A stretch of DNA of 40,638 nt from Candidatus Nanopelagicales bacterium (GCA_016463095.1 JAEMSA010000010.1:1-40638), one strand, 5' to 3'. Counted from the first letter of the stretch, positions 1 to 10,204 are shown. Notes: a model not told the origin generated them from the letters alone. Program-made: numbers and translations.

Positions 1-47
1 CGCTGACCGTTTAACCGTTTGGGTAATGCCAGACAGGGAGAAGATAA
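1..47 (+). promoter_or_regulatory. 3' part of a probable TPP riboswitch (THI element), cut by the window edge
   Basis: The sequence just before the first gene matches the 3' half of the thiamine pyrophosphate aptamer. A perfect stem pairs 17-22 (GTTTGG) with 29-34 (CCAGAC) around the loop GTAATG, and the conserved GGGA follows at 36-39, as in the family pattern ACC..GG-GTAATGCC..GGGA. The GGGAG also acts as the Shine-Dalgarno of the next gene (ATG at 49). Ligand binding would therefore be expected to hide the ribosome site, which is translational control. The 5' half, with the CTGAGA signature, lies outside the window. The UGAU segment of many aptamers is shortened here, so the call is probable rather than certain. 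Confidence 0.72.
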
Positions 48-48
48 T

Positions 49-621
49 ATGTTTGTTATTTTTACGGCCTGGAATTATCAAGTAACAATTTTGGAACTAT
101 TGGCAGTTATTACTTCACTAATTGGTGTTTGGCTGGGCACAACTGGGGCAAGATTTACTTGGCCTTGGTGGGTAATAAGTTCACTTCTTTATGGTTGGTT
201 GTTTATTGAATATAACTTGATTGCAAGTGCCGCTCTTCAGCTAGTTTTTGTTGCCGGAGGAATTTGGGGTTGGTTTGGTTGGGGCAAGAGTGGTGCCAAA
301 CCTGAAATATTAAATTCTAAAGAAAGAATCATCTGGCTAATTGCTCTGCTTGGATCATGGATTCTGCTTGCTCCAGCACTTTCTTCAATTGGTGCGGCAG
401 CTACATGGCCTGATTCATTTATCTTGCTTGGAAGTGTGATCGCCCAAATATTAATGGTTCGAGAAAAATTTGAAACTTGGCCGATTTGGTTTGTGGTTGA
501 TTTTGTGGCCACGATTCATTATGCAAGACAAGGTCTTTGGTTTACTTCAATTCTTTATATTGTCTTCACAATCATCGCTTTAGTTGGATGGAGAAAGTGG
601 CTGACTAAGGCAACAAAATAA
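49..621 (+). CDS. pnuT: Pnu-family vitamin transporter, probably thiamine transporter PnuT
   Basis: This is a 190-residue, strongly hydrophobic protein with about seven membrane segments and many aromatic residues (for example WPWW, GIWGWFGW), typical of the PnuC/PnuT family. These transporters move vitamin precursors across the inner membrane by facilitated diffusion, driven by phosphorylation of the substrate inside the cell. Sequence alone does not separate nicotinamide riboside transport (PnuC) from thiamine transport (PnuT). The TPP-riboswitch-like leader directly upstream argues for thiamine. I chose ATG 49 because GGGAG lies 8 bases before it; a TTG at 19 would start inside the aptamer. 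The stop overlaps the next start (TAATG), so translation is probably coupled to the following kinase gene. Confidence 0.8.
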   Translation: MFVIFTAWNYQVTILELLAVITSLIGVWLGTTGARFTWPWWVISSLLYGWLFIEYNLIASAALQLVFVAGGIWGWFGWGKSGAKPEILNSKERIIWLIALLGSWILLAPALSSIGAAATWPDSFILLGSVIAQILMVREKFETWPIWFVVDFVATIHYARQGLWFTSILYIVFTIIALVGWRKWLTKATK

Positions 622-1226
622 TGGTTCACGTAAGTGAATTGTCAGAATTAGTTACCAAAGTAGACGATTCTTCACTCAAGTGTGGTGGAACAAAATTAAT
701 AACGATTGATGGCCCTGCAGGTTCAGGAAAAACTACGTTAGCAATTTCCTTATCAAAATTGTTTAATGATTGTCCAGTTATTCATATGGATGAAATATAT
801 GAGGGATGGCAAAGTGCACTAACTACCAAAACCTCGCAGGACTTGGTCAATTGGATTATAAATCCATTATTGGAACAAAGTGTGATTGTGTTTAATAAAT
901 ACGATTGGGCTCTGGGTAAACGATTAGGCCAAGTTGTTATTAACTATCCAAAAGTACTGATAATTGAAGGAGTTGGTTCCTCAGTCATAGAAGTTTCTAA
1001 ATACGCCTGTTTGAAATTGTGGATAGAGGTTTCCCCAGAAATAGGGATTAATAGAGTCTTGGATCGGGATGGTCAAGATATTCAAGCACAGATGGAAAGT
1101 TGGCAAACCCAAGAAAAAAATTATTTTATTGAGAACAAGACGAAAGAAAATTCAGATATTTGGATTGATGGGGATCCCGTGGTGGGAATTGACACCAGTT
1201 CTCAATTCGTGAGGACTAATCGGTAA
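621..1226 (+). CDS. P-loop kinase, uridine-kinase-like
   Basis: The 201-residue soluble protein has a clear Walker A motif GPAGSGKTT at residues 31-39, then [10 protein letters not shown] near 55-64 and YDWALGKR around 93-100, a pattern of small uridine-kinase-like proteins common in actinobacteria. A conserved IIEGVGS strand and a lid-like RVLDRDG segment support a nucleotide-dependent kinase of small molecules. The true substrate is not known. The gene overlaps the transporter stop by one base, so both are made from one TPP-controlled message. Since Pnu transporters depend on metabolic trapping, a role in phosphorylating the imported vitamin is possible, but this is inference from position only. 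Annotation as uridine kinase or (d)CMP kinase would rest on fold alone. Confidence 0.7.
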   Translation: MVHVSELSELVTKVDDSSLKCGGTKLITIDGPAGSGKTTLAISLSKLFNDCPVIHMDEIYEGWQSALTTKTSQDLVNWIINPLLEQSVIVFNKYDWALGKRLGQVVINYPKVLIIEGVGSSVIEVSKYACLKLWIEVSPEIGINRVLDRDGQDIQAQMESWQTQEKNYFIENKTKENSDIWIDGDPVVGIDTSSQFVRTNR

Positions 1227-1236
1227 GTTTTACTTT

Positions 1237-3723
1237 GTGAACAACCCAAAAGATAACCAAGAGCTAAATGCAAGTTTAGACATTGAGGCTGTGCAAGCAA
1301 AGTGGTTACCGATTTGGGAAAAAAAGCAACAATTTAATGCTTCAAATGATCCAGATGATGATCGTCCACGAATTTATGTTCTAGATATGTTTTCTTACCC
1401 ATCTGGTGATTTACACATGGGACATGCTGAAGCTTTTGCAATCGGTGATGTTGTTTCCAGGTATTACTTTCAAAAAGGTTATAACGTATTTCATCCCGTG
1501 GGTTGGGACTCATTTGGTTTACCTGCAGAAAATGCTGCAATCAAACGTGGAGAAAATCCTGCAAAGTGGACTTATGCAAACATTGAAACTCAAGCAGAAT
1601 CATTTAAAAGATACGCAATTTCATTTGATTGGTCGCACAGACTACACACTTCTGATCCTGAATATTACAAATGGACCCAATGGCTTTTTTTGCAGTTGTA
1701 TAAAAAAGGTTTAGCTTATCGAAAAGCCAGCAATGTTAACTGGTGTCCATCTTGTCAAACAGTTTTAGCAAATGAGCAAGTTGTAGCAGGTGCGTGTGAA
1801 AGATGTAGCGCTGTTGTCACAAAAAGAGAGTTAACCCAGTGGTATTTCAAAATTACTGATTATTCTCAAAGACTGCTTGATGATATGGAACAACTTGAAG
1901 GTAAATGGCCTGAGCGAGTTCTAACTATGCAAAAGAATTGGATTGGAAAATCTGAAGGTGCGTATGTAGATTTTCAAATTGAAGGGTTAGATAAACCTGT
2001 AACAGTCTTTACCACCCGACCAGATACCTTATTTGGCGCCACGTTTTTCGTAGTGGCAGCAGATTCAAAACTTGCTCAAGAATTAGTCTTAGATGACAAG
2101 AAAATTGAATTAAATAAATATGTTGAAGAAGTTAGAAAATCAACAGATATAGAACGACTAGCAACTGATCGACCAAAGACAGGTATTTTCCTAGGTCGTT
2201 TTGCAATTAATCCAGTTAATCAACAAAAGATACAGGTTTGGGCATCGGATTATGTTTTGGCTGATTATGGAACGGGCGCAATTATGGCAGTTCCAGCACA
2301 TGATCAAAGAGATTTAGATTTCGCTAAAGCTTTCAAATTACCAATCCAAGTGGTTGTTGAAACTGGGGAAGCAGATCCTGCAACTACAGGTGTGGCAACT
2401 CCTGGTGATGGCAAATTAATTAATTCTGGGCCATTAGATGGTTTAGATAAAGTTTCGGCAATAAAAAAAATTAATGAGATTCTAGAAAAAAATAAGCAAG
2501 GAAAAAGTGCGGTTAATTTTCGTTTACGTGACTGGTTAATTTCCCGTCAACGTTATTGGGGTGCTCCAATTCCAATCATTCATTGCCCCAAGTGCGGTGA
2601 AGTTGCAGTTGAAGAATCTGAATTACCAGTGCTACTACCAGATTTAGCAGGAGACCAACTTGCTCCTAAAGGAACTTCACCTTTAGCTGCAGCAACAAGT
2701 TGGGTTAATACAAAATGTCCAAAGTGTGGACAGAATGCCCAAAGAGACACCGACACTATGGATACTTTTGTTGATTCCTCTTGGTACTACTTGCGTTATC
2801 CATCAGCTCATGATGACTCAAGGGCATTTGATCCGGCTCTACTTAAGCGATGGCTTCCCGTTGAACAATATGTAGGTGGAGTTGAACACGCCATATTACA
2901 TTTACTTTATTCCAGATTCTTCACAAAAGTATTAAATGATTTAGGTCTAGTTGATTTCAATGAACCATTCAAAGCATTACTAAATCAAGGTCAAGTAATT
3001 CTTGATGGTGCAGCAATGAGTAAATCAAAAGGAAATATGGTTGATCTTGGTGAACAAATTGCCGAATATGGTGTTGACGCAGTTCGTTTAACTATGGTGT
3101 TTGCAGGCCCCCCAGAAGACGATATTGATTGGTCAGAAGTTTCACCAGGTGGATCAAAGAAATTCTTAGCAAGGGCATGGCGATTAGCAAAAGATGTAGA
3201 TTCAGAAATTGATGCCGATATTGAAAAAGGTGATATTTCACTTCGCCAAGCAACACATAGAACAATCGCAGAAGTTACAACATTAGTTGAATCGTTCAGA
3301 TTTAATGTTGTTATTGCCCGAACAATGGAATTAGTAAATATAACTAGGAAAGCTATAGATACTGGGTGTGGACCAAAAGATCCTGCAGTTAGAGAAGCAG
3401 TTGAAGCAATCACCATAGTTTTGTCCTTGTTCGCGCCTTACACCTCTGAAGAGATGTGGGAAATTCTTGGCCATAAAGAACTTGTTTCAAAAGCAGGTTG
3501 GCCACAAGTAGATCCGAAACTTTTGGTTAGAGATTCTGTAGTTTGTGTTGTACAAGTGTCTGGGAAATTAAGAGCAAAGTTAGACGTTTCACCTGATATT
3601 TCTGCGGAAGATTTAGAAAAATTGGCAGTTGAGTCACCAAATGTGATAAAAATCTTAGAGGGTAGAGCAATTCGTACAATTATTGTTCGAGCTCCAAAAT
3701 TAGTAAATATAGTCCCTGAGTAA
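1237..3723 (+). CDS. leuS: leucyl-tRNA synthetase
   Basis: Class Ia synthetase of 828 residues, the usual bacterial length, which charges tRNA-Leu with leucine. The HIGH signature appears as HMGH at residues 60-63. The second signature reads AMSKS at 593-597, with alanine in place of the first lysine but the catalytic MSKS kept. Zinc-type cysteine pairs (CPSC..CERC near 170-190 and CPKC near 451 and 490) and the CP1 editing segment TTRPDTLFG around residue 264 are present, followed by the C-terminal anticodon-binding helices. The start is GTG at 1237, ten bases after the previous stop. holA follows after five bases. In relatives comEA and comEC usually intervene; they are missing here. Confidence 0.97.
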   Translation: MNNPKDNQELNASLDIEAVQAKWLPIWEKKQQFNASNDPDDDRPRIYVLDMFSYPSGDLHMGHAEAFAIGDVVSRYYFQKGYNVFHPVGWDSFGLPAENAAIKRGENPAKWTYANIETQAESFKRYAISFDWSHRLHTSDPEYYKWTQWLFLQLYKKGLAYRKASNVNWCPSCQTVLANEQVVAGACERCSAVVTKRELTQWYFKITDYSQRLLDDMEQLEGKWPERVLTMQKNWIGKSEGAYVDFQIEGLDKPVTVFTTRPDTLFGATFFVVAADSKLAQELVLDDKKIELNKYVEEVRKSTDIERLATDRPKTGIFLGRFAINPVNQQKIQVWASDYVLADYGTGAIMAVPAHDQRDLDFAKAFKLPIQVVVETGEADPATTGVATPGDGKLINSGPLDGLDKVSAIKKINEILEKNKQGKSAVNFRLRDWLISRQRYWGAPIPIIHCPKCGEVAVEESELPVLLPDLAGDQLAPKGTSPLAAATSWVNTKCPKCGQNAQRDTDTMDTFVDSSWYYLRYPSAHDDSRAFDPALLKRWLPVEQYVGGVEHAILHLLYSRFFTKVLNDLGLVDFNEPFKALLNQGQVILDGAAMSKSKGNMVDLGEQIAEYGVDAVRLTMVFAGPPEDDIDWSEVSPGGSKKFLARAWRLAKDVDSEIDADIEKGDISLRQATHRTIAEVTTLVESFRFNVVIARTMELVNITRKAIDTGCGPKDPAVREAVEAITIVLSLFAPYTSEEMWEILGHKELVSKAGWPQVDPKLLVRDSVVCVVQVSGKLRAKLDVSPDISAEDLEKLAVESPNVIKILEGRAIRTIIVRAPKLVNIVPE

Positions 3724-3728
3724 TCCTT

Positions 3729-4727
3729 ATGTCTAACTTACCCAAAATCACACTAATAACAGGCACTGCAGATCTGCTGGTAGATCGTGCTTTAGAAAAA
3801 GTTTGGACTGCTCTTAAATCAAATATTAAAGAGATTAATAAGCTAGAAATTGATGCTAAGAGCGAAGAATCTTATACACAATTTGTGGATGCTATGTCAC
3901 CAAACCTTTTTGGAAGTTCATATTTAGTAATAGTGGATAACATAAATGTTGCCGAAGATAAATTAGATGAAAAATTAGTTGAAGTGCTAAGAAATGCAGA
4001 AGCAAATATTTCAGAGGAAAATTTTCTTGTTGTAATACATAGGGGTGGCTCTGGGGGAACAGGTATTGTAAAAGCGCTGCAAAAGCAAAAAGCTACTGAA
4101 ATTAAATGCGAGTCGATTGAATCTACAGCTCAGTTTCTAAATTTCATGCGGGGTGAATTTAAGAAAAATAAAAAAACTATAGATGAGGACGCATTAATTG
4201 CTCTTCGTGATGCAATCGGTCAAGAACTTGATGAATTATCTGGAGCAATAAATCAACTTTGTTTTGACATAGTAGAAGAGAAAATAACTCTTGAGGCAGT
4301 AAAAAAGTATTATCAGGGAAATGCAGCAGTGAAAGTTTATGATATTTCTAACGCTCTTTGGAATGCAGATACCCAATCTGCTCTAAAGAATTTAAATGAT
4401 TTACTAGAACAAGACAGTAATTCTTTTGTTTTCGTTGTTTCCGTGCTAGCAGGATCATTAAGAAAACTGGTTAAGTTGGCTGGTTTGCCAACTTCTGCGA
4501 CCAAGTTACAAATAGCGCAAGAATTAAAGATTAATCCAAATCAAGTTGAATACTTGACACCTCAGTTGAAGAATTGGACTCCAACCTCATTAGCCAATGC
4601 GGTTGTTGAATTAGCGAGAGTTGATGCCTTAGTAAGAGCAGGTTTTGATGGAATTTATTTAGATAATAACCAAAAAAGATTCTTACTTGAAACAACAATT
4701 CAAAAAATTGGTGCGTCAGCTAGATAA
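3729..4727 (+). CDS. holA: DNA polymerase III delta subunit
   Basis: The 332-residue protein is the clamp-loader delta subunit, which opens the beta sliding clamp and helps load it onto primed DNA. It matches the family in length and in position next to rpsT. Recognisable parts are the N-terminal TLITGTADLLVDRAL strand-helix region, the middle helical segment with EELDELSGAINQL-like spacing (residues about 160-180) and the C-terminal collar helices with LAGSLRKLVKLA. Delta lacks a working P-loop, and none is seen here. The ATG at 3729 directly follows leuS. The stop lies one base from the stop of the oppositely oriented rpsT, so neither gene has room for a separate terminator between them. 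Confidence 0.92.
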   Translation: MSNLPKITLITGTADLLVDRALEKVWTALKSNIKEINKLEIDAKSEESYTQFVDAMSPNLFGSSYLVIVDNINVAEDKLDEKLVEVLRNAEANISEENFLVVIHRGGSGGTGIVKALQKQKATEIKCESIESTAQFLNFMRGEFKKNKKTIDEDALIALRDAIGQELDELSGAINQLCFDIVEEKITLEAVKKYYQGNAAVKVYDISNALWNADTQSALKNLNDLLEQDSNSFVFVVSVLAGSLRKLVKLAGLPTSATKLQIAQELKINPNQVEYLTPQLKNWTPTSLANAVVELARVDALVRAGFDGIYLDNNQKRFLLETTIQKIGASAR

Positions 4728-4728
4728 T

Positions 4729-4992
4729 TTATTTTTTCTTTTGAGTTAATTTCTTATCAATTGCAGATTTGCGATTTGCAGCTTGATTCTTATGCAAAAC
4801 ACCCTTGGCAGCTGCTTTATCTAACTTCTTACCAACTGCACGAGCAAGTTTGGCAGCATTTTCGTCGCCTTTTTCTAAAGCTTCATTGAACTGTCTTATG
4901 GCAGTTTTGATTGAGGAACGAACACCCTTGTTGCGATCGCGGGCAGCGTTGTTTTGACCGATGCGCTTAATTTGCGACTTAATATTTGCCAC
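4729..4992 (-). CDS. rpsT: 30S ribosomal protein S20
   Basis: This 87-residue, lysine- and alanine-rich helical protein binds 16S rRNA early in 30S assembly. The sequence [10 protein letters not shown] at the N-terminus, [15 protein letters not shown] in the middle and [16 protein letters not shown] near the end are classic S20. I chose the GTG at 4992 because the family begins (M/V)ANIKSQ. The longer reading frame, reaching back to 5109, adds residues that do not belong to the family. The gene faces holA tail to tail with a one-base gap and is divergent from lepA, the normal actinobacterial arrangement. Its leader includes an inverted repeat at 5053-5099. Confidence 0.96.
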   Translation of the reverse strand: MANIKSQIKRIGQNNAARDRNKGVRSSIKTAIRQFNEALEKGDENAAKLARAVGKKLDKAAAKGVLHKNQAANRKSAIDKKLTQKKK

Positions 4993-5052
4993 TGTTAATT
5001 GCTCATTTCTTAGTTGTGATGTTCTGTGAGGCACTTGTGTGCACCGCAGGCT

Positions 5053-5099
5053 CTCAAGGGTAGCGTGTGACTGTAATGCGAGGGGAAAGCACCCTTGAG
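5053..5099. repeat. 9-bp perfect inverted repeat between rpsT and lepA
   Basis: CTCAAGGGT at 5053-5061 is the exact reverse complement of ACCCTTGAG at 5091-5099, with a 29-base loop. A 10-base palindrome, GAGCATGCTC (5097-5106), overlaps the right arm. The element sits in the divergent region between rpsT and lepA and could form a stem in either leader RNA or serve as a protein-binding site. Its function is unknown. If lepA starts at GTG 5139, the element is upstream of the coding region; the alternative starts at 5067 and 5076 would place it partly inside. Confidence 0.45.
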
Positions 5100-5138
5100 C
5101 ATGCTCCAATTATTAGAGGAAAGACCACCAGACTCATC

Positions 5139-6989
5139 GTGACCATTGAGATAAATCCCGCTGGCACAACTCCGCCTGAATTAATTAGAAATTTTTGCGT
5201 TATCGCACACATTGATCATGGTAAATCAACTTTGGCTGACCGAATGTTACAAATAACTGGCGTTGTTGAGGAAAGAAACATGCGTGCCCAATATTTAGAT
5301 CGTATGGATATTGAACGTGAACGTGGAATAACAATTAAGTCTCAGGCGGTTAGATTGCCTTGGGTCGGCTTAGATAAAAAAAATTACATCCTGAATTTGA
5401 TTGATACACCAGGCCATGTCGACTTCACTTATGAAGTTAGTAGGTCCTTGGAAGCCTGCGAAGGAACTATTCTCTTGGTTGACGCGGCTCAAGGAATTGA
5501 GGCACAAACTTTAGCAAATCTTTATTTAGCTTTAGAAAAAAATATGACCATAATTCCAGTTTTGAACAAAATCGATTTACCTGCCGCTCAGCCTGATAAA
5601 TATGCAGCTGAATTAGCTAACATTGTCGGCTGTAAGCCAAGTGATGTTTTACGAGTTAGTGCCAAAACTGGTCAAGGAGTTAGAGAATTACTTGATTTAG
5701 TTGTAGTGGAAGTTCCAGCGCCAGTGGGAGACGCTAATGCGCCTGCTAGGGCAATGATTTTTGATTCGATTTATGACACTTACCGTGGTGTTGTGACTTA
5801 CGTTCGTGTTATAGATGGAAAATTAACCCCGCGTCAAAAAATTAAAATGATGTCATCAGGTGCCACACATGAACTTCTTGATATCGGGGTTATTTCTCCT
5901 GAACCAAAATCAACTAAAGGTTTAGGCGTTGGTGAAGTGGGATATCTAATTACCGGTGTTAAAGATGTTCGACAATCTCGAGTTGGTGACACCATCACTG
6001 ATTCAGTTAAACCTGCCACAAAAGCCTTAGCAGGTTTTAGAGATCCAAGACCAATGGTTTTTGCTGGCCTTTTCCCAATTGATGGAAGTGACTATCCACT
6101 ATTGAGAGATGCACTAGACAAATTACAACTTAATGATGCTGCGTTAGTTTATGAACCGGAATCATCTGTTGCTTTAGGCTTTGGTTATCGATGTGGCTTC
6201 CTAGGTTTATTACATCTTGAAATTGTGCGAGAAAGGTTAGACCGAGAGTTTAACTTAAGTTTAATTTCCACAGCTCCCAGTGTGGGCTACAGAATTTTGA
6301 TGGATGATGGGCAAGAAATTGCAATTACCAATCCAAGTGAGTTTCCTAGTGGAAAAGTTACAGAAATTTATGAACCAGTTGTGAAAGCAACAATTCTTAC
6401 TCCAAGTGAATATATAGGTCCAGTAATGGAATTAGCTCAAGATCGACGCGGTCAAATGCATAACATGGACTATTTGTCAGAGGATCGAGTTGAGATTCGT
6501 TACACATTGCCATTAGCTGAAATTGTGTTTGATTTCTTTGATCAATTAAAATCAAAAACAAGGGGATATGCGTCATTTGATTATGAACCATCAGGAGAGC
6601 AAGTAGCAGACTTAGTAAAAGTGGATATTTTATTACATGGAGACCCTGTTGATGCGTTTTCTTCCATCGTGCATAAAGACAAGGCATATTCATACGGTGT
6701 TGAAATGACAAGCAGACTAAAAGAATTAATTCCCCGTCAACAATTTGAAGTTCCAATACAGGCAGCAATTGGTGCAAGAATTATTGCTAGAGAATCGATT
6801 AGAGCCATCAGAAAAGATGTGTTAGCAAAATGTTACGGCGGAGACATTAGTCGTAAGCGTAAACTTTTGGAGAAACAGAAAGAAGGAAAGAAGCGCATGA
6901 AGATGGTGGGTCGCGTAGAAGTCCCCCAAGAGGCTTTTGTGGCTGCCTTGCAAACAAATGCTGATCCGGCCTCTAAAGATAAGAAATAA
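5139..6989 (+). CDS. lepA: elongation factor 4 (LepA), ribosome-associated GTPase
   Basis: This is a 616-residue translational GTPase, called EF4, thought to help back-translocation or ribosome maturation under stress. The G motifs are clear: AHIDHGKST at 23-31, [10 protein letters not shown] as switch [10 protein letters not shown] as switch II, NKIDLP and SAKTG. The C-terminus has the LepA-specific domain with [18 protein letters not shown]. The start is uncertain. GTG 5139 gives a protein of normal family length, but its AGAGG motif lies too far upstream to be a good ribosome site. GTG 5067 and ATG 5076 are in frame and would add about 20 residues that are not typical. Neighbours rpsT and hemW match actinobacterial gene order. 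Confidence 0.94.
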   Translation: MTIEINPAGTTPPELIRNFCVIAHIDHGKSTLADRMLQITGVVEERNMRAQYLDRMDIERERGITIKSQAVRLPWVGLDKKNYILNLIDTPGHVDFTYEVSRSLEACEGTILLVDAAQGIEAQTLANLYLALEKNMTIIPVLNKIDLPAAQPDKYAAELANIVGCKPSDVLRVSAKTGQGVRELLDLVVVEVPAPVGDANAPARAMIFDSIYDTYRGVVTYVRVIDGKLTPRQKIKMMSSGATHELLDIGVISPEPKSTKGLGVGEVGYLITGVKDVRQSRVGDTITDSVKPATKALAGFRDPRPMVFAGLFPIDGSDYPLLRDALDKLQLNDAALVYEPESSVALGFGYRCGFLGLLHLEIVRERLDREFNLSLISTAPSVGYRILMDDGQEIAITNPSEFPSGKVTEIYEPVVKATILTPSEYIGPVMELAQDRRGQMHNMDYLSEDRVEIRYTLPLAEIVFDFFDQLKSKTRGYASFDYEPSGEQVADLVKVDILLHGDPVDAFSSIVHKDKAYSYGVEMTSRLKELIPRQQFEVPIQAAIGARIIARESIRAIRKDVLAKCYGGDISRKRKLLEKQKEGKKRMKMVGRVEVPQEAFVAALQTNADPASKDKK

Positions 6990-7090
6990 TTACCCACAAA
7001 GCTAAAGATTTATCCCGTTTCAACTAGTCAGACCCCCAATACATCTGGTAGATAAGTATCTAACTTTAATCAAACCAACAGGGGATAATT

Positions 7091-8923
7091 GTGGCAAAGA
7101 CAATGACTGGAAGCGCTACCGCTTCATTTCCAACTCCAGCAAGATCAGTTGCCCACATGTTGCAAGAACGCGTTCGAGTTGCCCCTAACGCATCAGCGTT
7201 CATGCGTCGTACTAATACAGGATGGACCACACTTTCTTGGCAAAGTGTTAACGAACAAGTTGTACATATCGCAGCAGGATTAATTGGGCTGGGATTAAAA
7301 AATGAAGAACGAGTTGCGATCGCCAGCATGACTAGATATGAATGGGTAGCAGCTGATTTAGGAATTCTAACTGCAGGTGGTGCAGTTACAACTGTTTATG
7401 CTCAAACTGAACCCGATGATGTGGCATATATTTTAAATGATTCAGAAACAAAAATAGTATTTGCTGAAAATGAAGAACAACTAACAAAACTTAGAAATCG
7501 TAAGAACCAATTACCAAACGTGCAAAAAGTAATAGTATTTGAAGGAAGAGGCGATGGTGACTGGGTTATCAGTCTTGATGAGTTAGAAGAAATGGGCAGG
7601 CAACAACTGAGAAGTGCCCCACGTTTAGTGACTGATCGAATTGAATCAATTAAATCAGAAAATATTGCAACCCTGATGTACACATCCGGTACAACCGGTA
7701 AACCAAAAGGCGTTGTGTTACTTCATTCGAATTGGACTTTCGAAGGTGCCACAATTCAAACTTTAGGATTTCTGAGATCCGATGATGTACAAATGTTGTG
7801 GTTACCACTTGCTCACTCTTTCGGTAGCGTTTTGCTTGCTGCACAATTACAAATTGGTTTCACAACTGCAGTTGATGGACAAGTCGATCGCTTGGTTGAA
7901 AATCTAAGCTATGTGCAACCTACCTTTATGGGCGCAGTACCAAGAATATTTGAAAAAATTTACGCCAAAGTCACCAGTGATGTGGAACACGAAGGTGGAG
8001 CGAAATCTAAAATCTTTAACTGGGCAGTTGGAATTGGCATTAAAGCAGCACAAGCAAAAAGAAATGAAGGCATTGAGCCAAATAAAGCTACCAAAGCAAA
8101 ACTAGCAATTGCTAATAAATTAGTTTTTAGCAAGCTTCAGAAACGAATGGGCGGAAAAATTCGTTTCTTTGTTTCTGGCGCTGCCGCACTTTCGACTGAT
8201 GTTGCTTGGTTTTTTGAGGCGGCAGGATTAACAATTTTAGAAGGATATGGATTAACTGAAACTAGTGCTGCTACAACATTAAACAGACCGAATACCGTAG
8301 GAATAGGAACTGTGGGAGAAATATTCAACGGGATGGAAATAAAACTTGATGTTGACGGGGAAATATTAATTAAAGGCCCAGGGGTGATGAAGGGTTATCA
8401 CAACTTGCCAGAGGAAACCGCAAAATCTTTCACCGCTGATGGTTGGTTTAGAAGTGGTGACATAGGTGAAATTGATGAACTAGGCAGAGTAAAAATTACT
8501 GATCGTAAAAAGGATTTAGTTAAAACATCAAACGGCAAATTTGTTGCTCTTAGTTACATTGAATCAAAATACAAAGGCATCACCAAGATTGCTAGCAACA
8601 TGATCGTCCAAGCGATTAACAGACCTTTTGTCACCGCTTTAGTTGCAGTTGATGCTGAAGCATTAAAAGCATTTGCGGAGCAAAGAAAACTAGAAGGAAG
8701 CTATAACTCACTATTACGTGATAAAACTGTTACAGATCAAATTGCAGGCGAAGTTGAGAAATTAAACAGAACACTTAGTCCGTGGGAACAGATTAAAGAA
8801 TTTAGAGTCTTACCAACTGACCTTGCTATCGAATCAGGTGAACTCACACCTAGTATGAAAGTTAAGCGAGACGCAGTTGGCAAACGTTATCAAACTCTAA
8901 TTGAAGAAATGTACGCCAACTAA
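7091..8923 (+). CDS. long-chain fatty acid--CoA ligase (AMP-forming)
   Basis: A 610-residue acyl-CoA synthetase of the adenylate-forming family, which activates fatty acids to acyl-CoA through an acyl-AMP. The AMP-binding motif YTSGTTGKPKG is at residues 197-207, followed by EGYGLTETSAATT and then the WFRSGDIGEIDELGRVKITDRKK hinge region with the catalytic C-terminal domain. The length and the late insert KTSNGKFVALSYIESKY resemble the FadD15-type actinobacterial and eukaryotic long-chain ligases. The GTG start at 7091 has AGGGG about 8 bases upstream. A 100-base gap separates it from lepA, so it may have its own promoter, though none is clear by eye. hemW follows after 18 bases. Confidence 0.9.
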   Translation: MAKTMTGSATASFPTPARSVAHMLQERVRVAPNASAFMRRTNTGWTTLSWQSVNEQVVHIAAGLIGLGLKNEERVAIASMTRYEWVAADLGILTAGGAVTTVYAQTEPDDVAYILNDSETKIVFAENEEQLTKLRNRKNQLPNVQKVIVFEGRGDGDWVISLDELEEMGRQQLRSAPRLVTDRIESIKSENIATLMYTSGTTGKPKGVVLLHSNWTFEGATIQTLGFLRSDDVQMLWLPLAHSFGSVLLAAQLQIGFTTAVDGQVDRLVENLSYVQPTFMGAVPRIFEKIYAKVTSDVEHEGGAKSKIFNWAVGIGIKAAQAKRNEGIEPNKATKAKLAIANKLVFSKLQKRMGGKIRFFVSGAAALSTDVAWFFEAAGLTILEGYGLTETSAATTLNRPNTVGIGTVGEIFNGMEIKLDVDGEILIKGPGVMKGYHNLPEETAKSFTADGWFRSGDIGEIDELGRVKITDRKKDLVKTSNGKFVALSYIESKYKGITKIASNMIVQAINRPFVTALVAVDAEALKAFAEQRKLEGSYNSLLRDKTVTDQIAGEVEKLNRTLSPWEQIKEFRVLPTDLAIESGELTPSMKVKRDAVGKRYQTLIEEMYAN

Positions 8924-8941
8924 TTAACTAATAAGGATTAA

Positions 8942-10129
8942 ATGGCGGCATTACCTGAGGGTGATCCAGCACCACGTGATGGAAGTTTGCCTAATAAAGG
9001 CGAGTTAACGAAAAAGCCTTTTTCTCTTTATGTGCATGTTCCATATTGTGCTAAGAGATGTGGCTATTGCGACTTCAACACCTACACGCCTTCTGAATTA
9101 GACAGAGAAGATCAAATAAATAGTTGGCTTGATTCAGCCATGAAAGAAACAGCTCTGGCGAAGAAAGTGTTAGAAGAAGAATTAACCATTGACACAATAT
9201 TTTTTGGTGGTGGCACACCATCTTTACTAGATGGAGAAATAGTTCAAGAATTTCTGATTAATTTACAAAGACATTTTTATCTAAAAGATAATTTAGAGAT
9301 TACATTAGAAGCAAATCCAGATACAATCACTAAAGAAAAATCTGATCTCTGGATAAAATCAGGAATCAACAGAATATCGATAGGGATGCAGAGTTCAGCA
9401 AAAAATGTTTTACAAATACTAGATAGAACGCACAATCCTGAAAATGTAATGAATTCAGTTTCAATTCTGAAAGAAGCTGGTTTCACAAATTTTAGTCTTG
9501 ATCTAATTTATGGAACACCAGGTGAAGCTTTGCAAGAATGGAAAAAAACTCTTGAAGACGCAATTTTGATAGATCCACCCCATATTTCGGCTTATTCACT
9601 AGTTATAGAACCTGGAACAAAAATGGGTTCAGAATTAAACCGGGGAGAAATTCAACCGGTAAGCGACGACGACGCTGCTGACAAATACCAATTAGCTGAC
9701 AAAATATTTAATGAAAACAATTTTTCTTGGTATGAAATATCGAATTGGTCTAAACCGGGGAAAGAATGTCAACACAACCTTAATTATTGGTTGGGAAATA
9801 ACTGGTGGGGAATTGGTCCTGGTGCCCATTCCCATATAAATGGTGTTCGTTGGTGGAACCATAAATTACCAAAGATCTGGCGGGAAAACTTAGAGTTAAA
9901 TCAAAGCCCAGCATTAGCAAGGGAAGTCTTAACAGAAAAACAGATTAGTGATGAAAGGGTTATGCTACTGAGCAGACTTAAGAACGGAATTAAAGAATCT
10001 GATTTTAAAGAGAAAGAGATTGACAATTTAATCAAGCAAAATTTAGTATTAGTAGATTCTGGAAAAATCATCTTGACCGTTGAGGGTCGACTATTAGCTG
10101 ATGTGGTCTTTAGACAATTAACTGACTAG
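8942..10129 (+). CDS. hemW: radical SAM heme chaperone HemW
   Basis: The 395-residue radical SAM protein carries the CX3CX2C cluster motif CAKRCGYC (Cys36, Cys40, Cys43) and GGGTPS at 89-94. It was once annotated as an oxygen-independent coproporphyrinogen oxidase (HemN-like). The CDFNTYT motif, the length and the place upstream of hrcA identify the HemW group, thought to insert heme into target proteins. The C-terminal winged-helix part ends around residue 395. ATG 8942 is preceded by AAGGA at good spacing. The N-terminal 25 residues are an extension rich in proline and charged residues before the core. Confidence 0.9.
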   Translation: MAALPEGDPAPRDGSLPNKGELTKKPFSLYVHVPYCAKRCGYCDFNTYTPSELDREDQINSWLDSAMKETALAKKVLEEELTIDTIFFGGGTPSLLDGEIVQEFLINLQRHFYLKDNLEITLEANPDTITKEKSDLWIKSGINRISIGMQSSAKNVLQILDRTHNPENVMNSVSILKEAGFTNFSLDLIYGTPGEALQEWKKTLEDAILIDPPHISAYSLVIEPGTKMGSELNRGEIQPVSDDDAADKYQLADKIFNENNFSWYEISNWSKPGKECQHNLNYWLGNNWWGIGPGAHSHINGVRWWNHKLPKIWRENLELNQSPALAREVLTEKQISDERVMLLSRLKNGIKESDFKEKEIDNLIKQNLVLVDSGKIILTVEGRLLADVVFRQLTD

Positions 10130-10204
10130 TTCTATGGTTATTTTCTCAATATTTTGAGCAAGAATTAAGAGTTGAATTCGCTGATTTAATAAAGGGCAAG
10201 TAAT

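Noticed and set aside
3007-3030. LeuRS motif AMSKS instead of KMSKS as an inactive enzyme
   Set aside because: The functional MSKS residues are kept, the rest of the protein is complete, and I recall the same AMSKS form in other actinobacterial LeuRS proteins.
4993-5109. Longer rpsT frame reaching to 5109
   Set aside because: The added N-terminal residues are not found in S20; the conserved family start (V/M)ANIKSQ is at 4992.
7040-7090. Promoter for fadD
   Set aside because: AT-rich boxes can be drawn in several registers, but no pair with good spacing stands out.
10145-10158. Small hairpin CTCAA-TATT-TTGAG after hemW as a terminator
   Set aside because: Only five base pairs and no T tract after it; too weak to call.
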